The notes: a model not told the origin generated them from the letters alone. 64,000 nt of DNA from SZAS-103 sp036496805 (GCA_036496805.1 DASXKN010000029.1:124001-188000), one strand, 5' to 3'; positions 1 to 10,275 are shown, counted from the first letter of the stretch. Program-made: numbers and translations.

Positions 1-2
1 GC

Positions 3-398
3 ACCGGTCGCACGATCGAAAGCGCGCTGGGCCTGTCTTCGCTCACCGCGAACGACCAGTACGCCGAGCCGATCAACGACGCCTTCCTGCCGCCGGCCAG
101 GCAGCCGACGCCGACCTTGTCCACCGCCACGTCGAGCGTGAGCGAGGGCAGCGCGATCGCGTTCGCCTACGCGACCATCGGCGCGGACCTGAGTGCGACG
201 AACTGGATCGGCCTGTATCCCTCTGGCGTGACGCCCGGTTCGCAGGCGTCGATCACCTGGCAGGCCGCGCCCGCCATGAGCGGTTCGCTGAGTTTCAGCA
301 CGAGCGGCCTGTCGCCCGGTAATTACGCGGCCTGGTACCTCTACAACAACGGCTACACCACGCTGGCTGGACCGACGGCCTTCATCGTGACCCCGTAA
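3..398 (+). CDS. 3' end of a secreted hydrolase-like gene with C-terminal beta-sandwich domain (partial)
   Basis: The frame is open from the left edge, so this is the C-terminal 131 residues of a longer gene whose start lies outside the window. The first part (ALGLSSLTANDQYAEPINDA) resembles the end of the catalytic domain of bacterial phosphoesterases of the phospholipase C/acid phosphatase type. This is a resemblance I recall, not one I could test. The last ~90 residues form a small beta-rich domain with NWIGLY and AWYLYNNGY, a motif pattern seen in C-terminal domains attached to secreted phosphohydrolases. A TTG at 117 could be taken for a start, but the frame upstream is clearly continuous coding. 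Function is uncertain. Confidence 0.6.
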   Translation, partial: TGRTIESALGLSSLTANDQYAEPINDAFLPPARQPTPTLSTATSSVSEGSAIAFAYATIGADLSATNWIGLYPSGVTPGSQASITWQAAPAMSGSLSFSTSGLSPGNYAAWYLYNNGYTTLAGPTAFIVTP

Positions 399-428
399 AG
401 GCGATCCGGGCCGGGACGGCCACTGCGC

Positions 429-434
429 TATAAT
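429..434 (+). promoter_or_regulatory. Probable -10 box of the ffh promoter
   Basis: A perfect TATAAT stands 32 bases before the ffh start and after the stop of the upstream gene. I see no good -35 match at 17 bp, so only the -10 element is claimed. Confidence 0.5.
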
Positions 435-466
435 CCGCGCCCCTTGCCCCGCAGCGCTCCCCGGCC

Positions 467-1849
467 ATGTTCGAGTCGTTGACCCAGCGTCTTTCCGACA
501 CCATCAACCGCCTGCGCGGCAAGGGTCGCCTGACCGAGGACAACATCCGCGACGCCCTGCGCGACGTGCGGGTGGCGCTGCTGGAGGCCGACGTCGCCCT
601 GCCGGTGGTCAAGGCGCTGATCGAGCGCATCAAGGTGCGCGCGATCGGCCACGAGGTGTTGAAGTCGCTCACGCCCGGCCAGGCGCTGGTGAAGGTGGTG
701 CGTGACGAGCTGGCCGCGGTGATGGGCTCGGCTGCCAGCGACCTCCAGCTCAACGTGCCGGCGCCGGCGATCATCCTGATGGCTGGCCTGCAGGGCGCGG
801 GCAAGACCACCACGGTCGCCAAACTCGCCAAGCACCTCAAGGAACGCCGCAAGAAGAAGGTGATGGTGGTCTCGGCCGACGTCTACCGTCCGGCCGCAAT
901 CGCGCAGCTCGAGACGCTGGCCGGCCAGGTCGGCGCGCTGTTCCATCCCTCGGACGCGAGCCAGAATCCGATCGCGATCGCCAGGTCCGCGATCGACGCA
1001 GCGCGCAAGAATTTCGCCGACGTGCTGATCGTCGACACCGCCGGCCGCCTCGCCATCGACGCGGCGATGATGGAAGAGATCAAGGCGCTGCATGCCGCGA
1101 TCCATCCGGTCGAGACCCTGTTCGTGGTCGACGCGATGACCGGCCAGGACGCGGCGACCACGGCCAAGGCCTTCCACGAGGCGCTGCCGCTGACCGGCGT
1201 GATCCTCACCAAGACCGATGGCGACGCGCGCGGCGGCGCCGTGCTGTCGGTGCGCTACATCACCGGCAAGCCGATCAAGTTCGTCGGCGTGGGCGAGAAG
1301 CCCGATGGCCTCGACGTGTTCCATCCCGACCGCGCCGCCGGCCGCATCCTCGACATGGGCGACGTGCTCTCGCTGGTCGAGCAGGTCGAGCAGCAGGTCG
1401 ACAAGGACAAGGCGCAGAAGCTCGCCGAGAAGGTCGCCAAGGGCAAGAAGTTCGACCTCAACGACATGCGCGACCAGCTCGAGCAGATGCAGAACATGGG
1501 CGGCGTCGGCGCGCTGATGGACAAGCTGCCGGGCCTGGCGAGCGTGCCCGACAGCGTGAAGGGACAGATCACCGGCAAGGAAGTGCCGCGGATGATCGCG
1601 ATGATCCAGTCGATGACCAAGAAGGAACGCCGCCATCCCGACCTGATCAATGGCCAGCGCCGCGCCCGCATCGCGCGCGGCTCGGGCACCACGCCGCAGG
1701 ACGTCAACCGCCTGATGAAGCAGTACATGCAGATGGAGAAGATGATGTCCAAGCTCTCCATGTTCGGAGCGCGCGGCATCATGCGCAGCCTGAAGGGCGT
1801 GATGGGGCGGGGCGGTCCGGGCGGGTTCCAGGGATTCGGGCCGACCTGA
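467..1849 (+). CDS. ffh: Signal recognition particle protein Ffh
   Basis: Ffh is the GTPase of the bacterial signal recognition particle. It binds 4.5S RNA and signal sequences of nascent membrane proteins and delivers ribosomes to FtsY. The 460-aa length is normal. The N domain is at residues ~1-95, and the G domain carries G1 GLQGAGKTTT (~106), DTAGRLAID (~190) and TKTDGDARGG (~246). The methionine-rich M domain is at ~300-460 and ends in the usual Gly/Met-rich tail (QMEKMMSKL). It sits directly upstream of rpsP, as in many gammaproteobacteria. The start is the ATG giving MFESLTQRL, the family N-terminus. Confidence 0.98.
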   Translation: MFESLTQRLSDTINRLRGKGRLTEDNIRDALRDVRVALLEADVALPVVKALIERIKVRAIGHEVLKSLTPGQALVKVVRDELAAVMGSAASDLQLNVPAPAIILMAGLQGAGKTTTVAKLAKHLKERRKKKVMVVSADVYRPAAIAQLETLAGQVGALFHPSDASQNPIAIARSAIDAARKNFADVLIVDTAGRLAIDAAMMEEIKALHAAIHPVETLFVVDAMTGQDAATTAKAFHEALPLTGVILTKTDGDARGGAVLSVRYITGKPIKFVGVGEKPDGLDVFHPDRAAGRILDMGDVLSLVEQVEQQVDKDKAQKLAEKVAKGKKFDLNDMRDQLEQMQNMGGVGALMDKLPGLASVPDSVKGQITGKEVPRMIAMIQSMTKKERRHPDLINGQRRARIARGSGTTPQDVNRLMKQYMQMEKMMSKLSMFGARGIMRSLKGVMGRGGPGGFQGFGPT

Positions 1850-1877
1850 GCGGTAGGTTGTCCGCGGAGCGCCTGCT

Positions 1878-2000
1878 TTCCCTTCTCCCTCGGGGAGAAG
1901 GTGGCGCGAAGCGCCGGATGAGGGAAGACACCGGCCAGCAGCGCCGAGCCGTCTTCCCTCATCCGCCCTTCGGGCACCTTCTCCCGGTGGGAGAAGGGAA
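1878..2000. repeat. Long inverted repeat between ffh and rpsP
   Basis: Left arm 1878-1929 and right arm 1951-2000 are near-complementary around a 21-base loop. Each arm also holds its own small hairpin (CTTCTCCCTCGGGGAGAAG; CCTTCTCCCGGTGGGAGAAGG) and the string GGATGAGGGAAGAC or its complement. Similar intergenic repeats are, as far as I recall, widespread in Xanthomonadaceae. It could also terminate ffh transcription, although no T-tract follows. Confidence 0.75.
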
Positions 2001-2101
2001 AATCAGCCGGGGTTCCGCTGGGGGCGCCCGATGGGTTATGCTACGCAGCTTGCCGCCGGCGCCTGTGCCGGTCGGCGCGACACACTCAACGAGAACCATC
2101 C

Positions 2102-2359
2102 ATGGTCAAGATCCGTCTTTCCCGCGGCGGCGCCAAGAAGCGTCCGTTCTACCACATCGTCGCCACCGACCATCGCAACAAGCGCGACGGCCGTTCGCTC
2201 GAGCGTCTGGGCTACTTCAACCCGATCGCCAGCGGCAACGAGAAGCGCCTCGAGCTCGACACCGTCCGCCTGCAGCACTGGGTGGACCACGGCGCGCAGC
2301 TCAGCGACAAGGTCAGCCTGCTGCTCAAGGAAGCCGTGCAGCCCAAGGCTGCCGCCTGA
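2102..2359 (+). CDS. rpsP: 30S ribosomal protein bS16
   Basis: bS16 is a primary assembly protein of the 30S body. The 85-aa product starts MVKIRLSRGGAKKRPFYHIV and contains RDGRSLERLGYFNP, both diagnostic of the family. It is the first gene of the rpsP-rimM-trmD block. The preceding 100 bases carry a weak -10-like TATGCT at 2037-2042, so transcription may start here as well as read through from ffh. Confidence 0.98.
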   Translation: MVKIRLSRGGAKKRPFYHIVATDHRNKRDGRSLERLGYFNPIASGNEKRLELDTVRLQHWVDHGAQLSDKVSLLLKEAVQPKAAA

Positions 2360-2495
2360 CACAGGCGGGTCGCGCGTGAGCGCGGCCACGAGCCGCCCCG
2401 GCGTCGCAGCCACTGTCAGCCGTCGGCGATGAGCGTGCATCCCACGAGTCGCCTTGACGCCGCGGTCCGCTCCAGCACCGGGCCATGACATCGTG

Positions 2496-3023
2496 GTGAG
2501 CGACTCCGGCAGCGCATCGCCCCCTTCCGAGCGGACCATTCCGCTCGGTCGCATCTCCGGTGCCTTCGGCATCCGCGGCGAGATCCGGATCGAGTCCTGG
2601 ACCGATCCTCCGACAGCCATCTTCCGCTACCAGCCGTGGACCCTCGTCCATGGCAAGGCCACGTCGCGCCTCGCCGGCGTGCGCGGGCGTGCGCATGGCA
2701 ACGCGCTGGTCGCATCCGTGCCCGGTGTGGCCGACCGCGATGCCGCCGAGCAACTGGCCGGCACCGAAATCATCGTTCCCCGCTCTGTCCTGCCGCCACC
2801 CAGGGCCGGCGAGTACTACTGGGTCGATCTGGAAGGCCTCGATGTCGTCAACGCGGAAGGCATCGCGTTCGGCAAGGTCGACCACCTGTTCGACACCGGC
2901 GCCAACCACGTGATGGCCGTGCGCGGCGACCGCGAGCGCCTGGTTCCCTTCGTGCAGCCCTACCTGGTGTCGGTGGATTTCGATGCCGGCCGGATCGTGG
3001 TGGACTGGGACGCGGAGTTCTGA
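2496..3023 (+). CDS. rimM: Ribosome maturation factor RimM
   Basis: RimM assists maturation of the 30S head and binds S19. The N-terminal RimM domain begins with IPLGRISGAFGIRGEIRI, and a PRC-barrel-like C-terminal half contains YYWVDLEGLDVVN and ends VDWDAEF. Length is ~175 aa, usual for the family. The start is uncertain. I chose the GTG at 2496 (MSDSGSAS), but GTG 2493 and TTG 2454 are in frame and none has a convincing Shine-Dalgarno sequence. trmD begins 4 bases after the stop, which suggests coupling. Confidence 0.93.
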   Translation: MSDSGSASPPSERTIPLGRISGAFGIRGEIRIESWTDPPTAIFRYQPWTLVHGKATSRLAGVRGRAHGNALVASVPGVADRDAAEQLAGTEIIVPRSVLPPPRAGEYYWVDLEGLDVVNAEGIAFGKVDHLFDTGANHVMAVRGDRERLVPFVQPYLVSVDFDAGRIVVDWDAEF

Positions 3024-3027
3024 CGTC

Positions 3028-3819
3028 GTGCGCTTCGACGTCATCACCCTGTTCCCGGACTTCATCCGCCAGTGCGCCGACATCGGCGTGGTGGGCCGCG
3101 CGCGCGAGCGCGGTCTGGTCCAGGTCGAATGCTGGAATCCGCGCGACTACGCCAGCGGCAACTATCGCCGCGTGGACGAACGCCCGTTCGGCGGTGGCCC
3201 GGGCATGCTGATGCTGATCGAGCCGCTGCGCGCCTGCATCGCCGCCGCGCGCGCGGCGGGCGCACGAATCGAAGAGAAGCAGGCGCCCCTGATCCACCTC
3301 AGCCCGCAGGGCGAGCGCCTGACCCAGGCAACGGTGCGCCGGCTGGCCTCGCAGCCGCGCCTGCTGCTGCTGTGCGGCCGCTACGAGGGCATCGACGAGC
3401 GCCTGGTCCAGCGCGAGGTCGACGAGGAAATCTCCATCGGCGACTACGTGCTGTCGGGTGGCGAACTCGGCGCGGCGGTTCTGATCGACGCCATCGGCCG
3501 CCTGCAGGATGGCGCGCTCAACGACGCCGATTCGGCGGCCCAGGACTCCTTCGAGGACGGCCTGCTCGACTGCCCGCACTTCACGCGTTCGGAGACCGAA
3601 GGCACCGCCGGCATCCCCGAGGTACTGCTGTCCGGCGACCATGCCGCGATCCGTCGCTGGCGCCGCCAGCAGTCGCTGGGGCGCACCTGGCTGCGGCGTC
3701 CCGACCTGCTGGCGCGTGTGATCCTGGGCAAGGAGGACCGGGTGCTCCTGGAAGCCTTCCGTCGTGATTGGTTGAGCCGAACCGCGCCGTACTTCGGTCC
3801 CGAAGGTGGCGATACATAG
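3028..3819 (+). CDS. trmD: tRNA (guanine37-N1)-methyltransferase TrmD
   Basis: TrmD methylates G37 of tRNAs with SAM and prevents +1 frameshifting. The protein is 263 aa. The SPOUT trefoil-knot signatures LLLLCGRYEGIDERL (~residue 112) and SIGDYVLSGGELGAAVLID (~137) are present, as is the N-terminal MRFDVITLFPDF. The start is GTG 3028, four bases after rimM; an upstream in-frame ATG (2983) lies inside rimM and gives a non-family extension. In most relatives rplS follows directly, but here three transporter/regulator genes intervene. Confidence 0.97.
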   Translation: MRFDVITLFPDFIRQCADIGVVGRARERGLVQVECWNPRDYASGNYRRVDERPFGGGPGMLMLIEPLRACIAAARAAGARIEEKQAPLIHLSPQGERLTQATVRRLASQPRLLLLCGRYEGIDERLVQREVDEEISIGDYVLSGGELGAAVLIDAIGRLQDGALNDADSAAQDSFEDGLLDCPHFTRSETEGTAGIPEVLLSGDHAAIRRWRRQQSLGRTWLRRPDLLARVILGKEDRVLLEAFRRDWLSRTAPYFGPEGGDT

Positions 3820-3827
3820 GCTGTCGC

Positions 3828-3856
3828 TTGACATCGTCCAACTGTATTGTTGTACT
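3828..3856 (+). promoter_or_regulatory. Promoter of the GntR-ABC operon
   Basis: TTGACA (3828-3833, perfect) is followed after exactly 17 bp by TGTACT (3851-3856). The expected transcription start at about 3863-3864 coincides with the ATG at 3864, so the transcript is probably leaderless. The element lies just after the trmD stop, so the cassette can be expressed independently. Confidence 0.75.
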
Positions 3857-3862
3857 AATACA
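3843..3862. promoter_or_regulatory. Inverted repeat overlapping the GntR promoter (probable autoregulatory operator)
   Basis: TGTATT (3843-3848) and AATACA (3857-3862) form a perfect 6-bp inverted repeat with an 8-bp spacer covering the -10 region. GntR-family regulators of the YtrA group commonly repress their own operon through such palindromes. Binding by the adjacent regulator is inferred from position. Confidence 0.6.
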
Positions 3863-3863
3863 C

Positions 3864-4256
3864 ATGGACGCATTGCTGTTCCACATCCAGCCGACTTCGC
3901 CGACGCCGATCTATCGGCAGATAGCCGATCAGGTGCGCCGTCTCGTCGCAGGCGGCCAACTGGTCGCCGGTGATGCGATGCCCTCGGTACGCGATATGGC
4001 GGCGGCGCACGCAATCAATCCGATGACGGTGTCCAAGTCCTACAGCCTGCTCGAGAGCGAGGGCGTGCTGCAGCGCTTGCGGGGCGTCGGCATGGCGATT
4101 GCGGTGCAAGCCCGACGCGCGCGTCCACTCAATGAACGACTGGCCCTGGTCGAACCGGCGCTGGATGCACTGGCGCGTCAGTCGCGCGAACTCGAATTGC
4201 CACCCGCGCGCGTTCTGGCGCGACTCAAGTCCCTGTTGGAGAACGATCCGTCGTGA
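3864..4256 (+). CDS. GntR-family transcriptional regulator, YtrA subfamily
   Basis: This is a short 130-aa GntR regulator: an N-terminal winged helix (PTPIYRQIADQVRRLVAGGQ, then MPSVRDMAAAHAINPMTVSK at ~44-63) and a small C-terminal helix pair. That architecture is the YtrA type, whose members normally repress a linked ABC transporter. The start is ATG 3864, giving MDALLFHIQPTSPTPIYRQI; the longer frame from 3768 runs through trmD. The start codon coincides with the predicted transcript 5' end. The next gene begins at a GTG overlapping this stop (GTGA), which supports an operon. The effector is unknown. Confidence 0.9.
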   Translation: MDALLFHIQPTSPTPIYRQIADQVRRLVAGGQLVAGDAMPSVRDMAAAHAINPMTVSKSYSLLESEGVLQRLRGVGMAIAVQARRARPLNERLALVEPALDALARQSRELELPPARVLARLKSLLENDPS

Positions 4257-5146
4257 ACACCATGCCAGACAACCGCCCATCCCCGCTGCAGGCGCGCGAA
4301 CTGACCAAAAATTACCGCACACGCAGGATATTCGACGGCGTGTCGCTCGAGGTGCCGAGAGGTGCGGTTTTCGGCCTCATCGGGCGCAATGGCGCCGGCA
4401 AGTCGACCTTGTTGCGATGCCTGCTGGGATTGATCGAACCGACGGGCGGCGAAGCCTTCGTGTTCGGCGAACCGGCGCTGCGCATGAGCGATGCCAGCAA
4501 GCAGCACCTTGGATACGTGCCGCAGCAGCCCGAAGCGCTGGCGTGGCTGGAGGTCGGCGACATGCTGGAATTCGTGGGCCGCTTCTATTCGCGATGGGAT
4601 CGAACCTGGGTGGACCAGATGCTGGTGCGCTGGGATTTGCCACGCAACCAGCAGCTCGCCAAGCTCTCGCCTGGCGAACGCCAGCGTGTCGCGTTGATCC
4701 GCGCGCTGGCGCCACAACCCGACTTGCTGGTGCTCGATGAGCCTGCGGCTTCGCTGGATCCGGTCGCTCGGCGCGACCTGTTGCGGGAGATCGTCGAACG
4801 CGCGGGCGAATCGGGGACCACGGTGGTGTTCTCCACCCACATCGTCTCGGATCTCGAACGCATCGCCTCGCACGTGGCCTTCCTGCACGAAGGCGCACTG
4901 CTGTTGAACGCGCCGCTCGACGATCTCAAGGAACGTTTTGTGCGCATCGTCGTGCCTGCTCCGCTTGTCCCGCAATTGCAGGGCAAGCTGCAGGGCGAAC
5001 GCGCGCGTCGCAACATGAGCGACGGTGGCGTCCGGCTTGTGCTGGAACGAGCCGAAGGCGGCGACTGGCCCGCCATTGCGCAGATGCCCGGCGTGGTGTG
5101 CGATGCGCTGGGACTGGAAGATCTGTTCATCGAGGTGGTGGAATGA
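4253..5146 (+). CDS. ABC transporter ATP-binding protein
   Basis: This 297-aa nucleotide-binding subunit has Walker A GRNGAGKSTLL (~43), signature LSPGERQRVALIRAL (~139), Walker B LLVLDEPAASLDP (~158) and an H-loop in STHIVSDLERI (~195). A C-terminal ~80-residue extension is typical of ATPases that pair with a separate permease for drug, peptide or lipid export. It starts at GTG 4253, overlapping the regulator's stop, and its own stop overlaps the permease ATG. Substrate cannot be read from the sequence. Confidence 0.93.
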   Translation: MNTMPDNRPSPLQARELTKNYRTRRIFDGVSLEVPRGAVFGLIGRNGAGKSTLLRCLLGLIEPTGGEAFVFGEPALRMSDASKQHLGYVPQQPEALAWLEVGDMLEFVGRFYSRWDRTWVDQMLVRWDLPRNQQLAKLSPGERQRVALIRALAPQPDLLVLDEPAASLDPVARRDLLREIVERAGESGTTVVFSTHIVSDLERIASHVAFLHEGALLLNAPLDDLKERFVRIVVPAPLVPQLQGKLQGERARRNMSDGGVRLVLERAEGGDWPAIAQMPGVVCDALGLEDLFIEVVE

Positions 5147-6516
5147 AAGTCTCCGCCGTCTTCGGCATGCTGATCGGCAGCATCCATCCGCGATTGAGGC
5201 TGGCCCTTGGAATCCTTTACGGATCGAGCCTTTTGCCGACAGCCGTTCTGTTGCTGGCGCACGATACGGGAATGAATGAAATCCAGGCGGTAACCCTGTT
5301 CTCGATGGCAACCGCCGGCTTGTGGGGAATGGTCGCGGGCGGAAGCATGATGCTGATCCAGGACGCGCATGCGCTGCGGCTGCCGTCGCTGGTACGACCA
5401 TTGCTGGCGGTGGCATTGCTGCTTTTCGCGGTGACAGTGTTGTTGCCGGCTGCAGTATTCGGCCTCACCAGGGGCATCTTTCCCTTGCTGCTGGCACAAC
5501 TGGCCTGCACTGCATTGGCGGGAACGCTGTGGGCGCAATTGCCGGGCAGGCTGAACGCGGCGATCTTCTGCGCAGTGTTGTTGCTGACACAGACTCCGTT
5601 GTATTCCTGCGACCTGCAGGCACCGGCATTCCTGTCGAAGCTGTGCCTGTTGCTTGGCATGCTGTCGCTATGGCGATGGGTTGCGTTGCGGCGCGCATTG
5701 CGGGACAGCGAGCCGGGCGCACAGGCTTCATGGCGGAGCCCCGCCTTGCTGCACATGCGTTCGCCGCCGGAGGCGGCCTCGCAGGGCGGTGGCAAGACGA
5801 GAGATTCCGGCCCGCATCACTATCCGGTAGCTGCGATGCGCACATGGCTCGGGGCGCCGTTCGCACCGAAGGCCTGGTATCTGTCACTTCGCGATTTTGG
5901 CTTGGTGGTGTTGACGTTCGTATTGATGGTTCTGATTCTGCCGGACTTCGAGCATCTCGACACCCGCGCCCGGTTTCTCAAACTGCTGCCGACGGTGATG
6001 CCGATCTGGATACTTGTTACGACACAGCAATTTTGCAAACAGCTGCATGTCCTCCATCAACGCCATGGTGGCGAGCTGGCTGAACTGGCGCTCGTGCCCG
6101 GATGGGGAGGCGCGGTGCCGGCAGGCCGCATGCTGTTGTCCGCGGTGTTTCAGCCGATCGGGGCATTCTTCTTCGGTGCGTTGCTGGTGCTGGAAACGGC
6201 CGCGTTCGCCTTGGGGCTGGACACAATGCAGAAACTGCTGATCGCCAGCGTCGTCTTCGGCGTGGCGGCGGCGACGGCAACATACTGTCTGCGAAATCTG
6301 GCCGCGTTGCCATCGTGGTCAAGACTTACACTGTTGCTAGGGCTGATCGGATTGCCTCTGACCGTCGTCAGCCTTCGGCCGCTCGATTCGTCGCCGTTCG
6401 GAATCAGCATCTTCCTGCTGCTGTCATGGGCCGCAGTCTGCCTGCTGCAGGGGTGGGCGGCCCGACAGGCTTACGACGCTTTTCGTGCCCGCCCACACCC
6501 ATTCCTGACGGAATGA
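5143..6516 (+). CDS. ABC transporter permease-like membrane protein
   Basis: The product is 457 aa with about ten to twelve hydrophobic segments, in two clusters (residues ~25-190 and ~250-445). They are separated by a hydrophilic stretch around 195-240 that includes AAMRTWLGAPFAPKAWYLSL. The start is ATG 5143 (MKVSAVFGMLIGSI), overlapping the ATPase stop as ATGA. No extracytoplasmic binding protein is linked, so export is more likely than import. The codon use looks slightly less GC-biased than in the ribosomal genes on either side. I do not recognise a specific family. Confidence 0.8.
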   Translation: MKVSAVFGMLIGSIHPRLRLALGILYGSSLLPTAVLLLAHDTGMNEIQAVTLFSMATAGLWGMVAGGSMMLIQDAHALRLPSLVRPLLAVALLLFAVTVLLPAAVFGLTRGIFPLLLAQLACTALAGTLWAQLPGRLNAAIFCAVLLLTQTPLYSCDLQAPAFLSKLCLLLGMLSLWRWVALRRALRDSEPGAQASWRSPALLHMRSPPEAASQGGGKTRDSGPHHYPVAAMRTWLGAPFAPKAWYLSLRDFGLVVLTFVLMVLILPDFEHLDTRARFLKLLPTVMPIWILVTTQQFCKQLHVLHQRHGGELAELALVPGWGGAVPAGRMLLSAVFQPIGAFFFGALLVLETAAFALGLDTMQKLLIASVVFGVAAATATYCLRNLAALPSWSRLTLLLGLIGLPLTVVSLRPLDSSPFGISIFLLLSWAAVCLLQGWAARQAYDAFRARPHPFLTE

Positions 6517-6529
6517 TCGCGATGCAGCC

Positions 6530-6548
6530 ATCGCCCGCAACGGGCGAT
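6530..6548 (+). terminator. Hairpin after the ABC permease gene
   Basis: ATCGCCCG (6530-6537), loop CAA and CGGGCGAT (6541-6548) form a perfect 8-bp stem 13 bases after the permease stop. No T-run follows, so termination is plausible but not certain. Confidence 0.5.
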
Positions 6549-6617
6549 ACCGGCGGGACGGCGTCGACGCCTTTGCGCCGGCCGCCGCAAGTCTAGGCAA
6601 CCGCCGCGCGAATCGGC

Positions 6618-6623
6618 TATACT
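6618..6623 (+). promoter_or_regulatory. Probable -10 box of the rplS promoter
   Basis: TATACT lies 54 bases before the rplS start, downstream of the hairpin that ends the transporter operon. rplS, cut off here from trmD, needs its own promoter, and this is the best candidate. The -35 region is weak. Confidence 0.45.
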
Positions 6624-6677
6624 TCTCGACTTCCTGCCGGGCTTGTGCTTCGGCATCATTGAAATGGTACCCGTCCC

Positions 6678-7073
6678 ATGAACAAGCTCCTCCAGGATTT
6701 CGAAGCCGCCCAGATGCAGCGCACGCTGCCCGATTTCGGCCCGGGCGACACCGTCGTCGTCAACGTCAAGGTCAAGGAAGGCAACCGCGAGCGCGTGCAG
6801 GCCTACGAAGGCGTCGTCATCGCCAAGCGCAACCGCGGCCTGAACTCGGCCTTCACCGTGCGCAAGATGTCGCACGGCTTCGGCGTCGAGCGCGTGTTCC
6901 AGTCGCACAGCCCGAGCATCGACTCGGTCGAGGTCAAGCGCCGCGGCCGCGTGCGCTCGGGCAAGCTGTACTACCTGCGCGAGCTCGAGGGCAAGGCGGC
7001 GCGCATCCGCGAGGACCTGGCCGGCAACGCCGCCGCCAAGGCCAAGGCTGCCGCCGCGAAGGCCGCCGAGTAA
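6678..7073 (+). CDS. rplS: 50S ribosomal protein bL19
   Basis: bL19 sits at the 30S-50S interface of the large subunit. The product is 131 aa and has the family signatures PDFGPGDTVVVNVKVKEG, GVVIAKRNRGLNSAFTVRK and VKRRGRVRSGKLYYLREL. The C-terminal ~20 residues form an Ala/Lys-rich tail (AAAKAKAAAAKAAE), common in xanthomonad bL19. It is separated from trmD by the 2.7-kb GntR-ABC cassette, unlike the usual rpsP-rimM-trmD-rplS order. Confidence 0.98.
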   Translation: MNKLLQDFEAAQMQRTLPDFGPGDTVVVNVKVKEGNRERVQAYEGVVIAKRNRGLNSAFTVRKMSHGFGVERVFQSHSPSIDSVEVKRRGRVRSGKLYYLRELEGKAARIREDLAGNAAAKAKAAAAKAAE

Positions 7074-7096
7074 GCTTCCTCTTCAAGATTCACGCG

Positions 7097-7125
7097 AACG
7101 GCCGCTGATGCGGCCGTTCTGCTTT
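7097..7125 (+). terminator. Rho-independent terminator of rplS
   Basis: AACGGCCGC (7097-7105), loop TGAT and GCGGCCGTT (7110-7118) form a 9-bp perfect stem followed by CTGCTTT. It lies 24 bases after the rplS stop. Confidence 0.85.
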
Positions 7126-7238
7126 CCGGAAACGACGTTCTGCCACGATCCATTCGTTTGCCGAGTTCGACCGAACGAATACCCACGATTGCGACTTCGA
7201 TGGTGGGTGCGGAAGATGCACGTCGACATCCTGCGACC

Positions 7239-7661
7239 ATGAAGCATCCGCCCACTCCCTCATCCGGCCCGGCATCCGAAGGCGTGCGTCTCGACGCATG
7301 GCTGTGGGCCGCGCGTTTCCACAAGACGCGCTCGCTGGCGAAGCAGGCCGTGGAAACGGGCAAGGTCGAGGTCGACGGGCAGACGCGCAAGCCTTCGGCT
7401 TCCCTGCGCGTGGATGCGGCGCTGAGGATCGTGCGTGGCGAGGAAACATTCGAAGTCGTCGTGCTCGCGCTGTCCACGCAGCGTGGTCCGGCGAGTATTG
7501 CCCAGGCGCTGTATCGGGAAACCGACGCTTCGCGCGCCGCGCGCGAAGCCGCACGCGAGCAGCGGCGTGCCGAGGCAAACGGCTACCGGCCACCGCCGGG
7601 CAAACCGGACAAGCGTGCGCGTCGGCTGATCCACGCACTCGGCGACATCGACGCGTCGTAA
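7239..7661 (+). CDS. hslR: S4-domain RNA-binding protein, Hsp15 family
   Basis: Hsp15 binds free 50S subunits carrying stalled nascent chains and helps recycle them after heat shock. The 140-aa product has an N-terminal S4 domain, VRLDAWLWAARFHKTRSLAK then GKVEVDGQTRKPSASLRVD, and a basic C-terminal tail with DKRARRLIHAL, the Hsp15 pattern. The ATG at 7239 (MKHPPTPSS) is preferred because the family starts shortly before the S4 domain; a TTG at 7158 would add 27 unrelated residues. No heat-shock promoter is obvious here. Confidence 0.88.
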   Translation: MKHPPTPSSGPASEGVRLDAWLWAARFHKTRSLAKQAVETGKVEVDGQTRKPSASLRVDAALRIVRGEETFEVVVLALSTQRGPASIAQALYRETDASRAAREAAREQRRAEANGYRPPPGKPDKRARRLIHALGDIDAS

Positions 7662-7716
7662 CGCGCGGCGCGCATCCGCGCGATGCGTGTCGCGTCGTTT
7701 CCATTGGCGCATCCGT

Positions 7717-7986
7717 CTACTGGCAGGACGGTCCGCCAGGATCCTTCCTGCACGCATCGCGCGCCTTCTCGCACACCTGCTTGCCCATCTGCGATGCCAT
7801 GTCACCGAGTGCCGATGCGGCCGGATCGTTTTGCGCACTGCCGGATGGGGCGATGGATTTCTGCACGTCGGCCATGCAGCGTTCGTAGACGCGGTCGGCG
7901 GCATCGCCGCCGGCGCCATGGCCACCGCTGCATCCTGCAGTGACGAGACATGCCGCCAGCCATGCGGCTCCCCCAGCGCTTCTCAT
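7717..7986 (-). CDS. Small lipoprotein of unknown function
   Basis: This 89-aa protein has a lipoprotein signal peptide with lipobox LVTAGC, cleavage before Cys at ~residue 18. The mature part is ~70 residues with two Cys pairs (YERCMADV, VCEKARDACRKDPGG, PSCQ), suggesting disulfides in the periplasm. The start at 7986 is supported by GAGGGG about 8 bases upstream; the open frame continues further 5' without a ribosome-binding site. It lies downstream of katG on the same strand. I do not recognise a family. Confidence 0.75.
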   Translation of the reverse strand: MRSAGGAAWLAACLVTAGCSGGHGAGGDAADRVYERCMADVQKSIAPSGSAQNDPAASALGDMASQMGKQVCEKARDACRKDPGGPSCQ

Positions 7987-8094
7987 GGATATTCCCCTCG
8001 AAAGCCCCATCCTGCGCGACCGGCAGGGCGCCACGCAATCGCGTCCCGGATGTTGTCCACGATGCGAGTCCCGGTGCTCGCGACATGACTCGAC

Positions 8095-10275
<2,181 letters not shown>

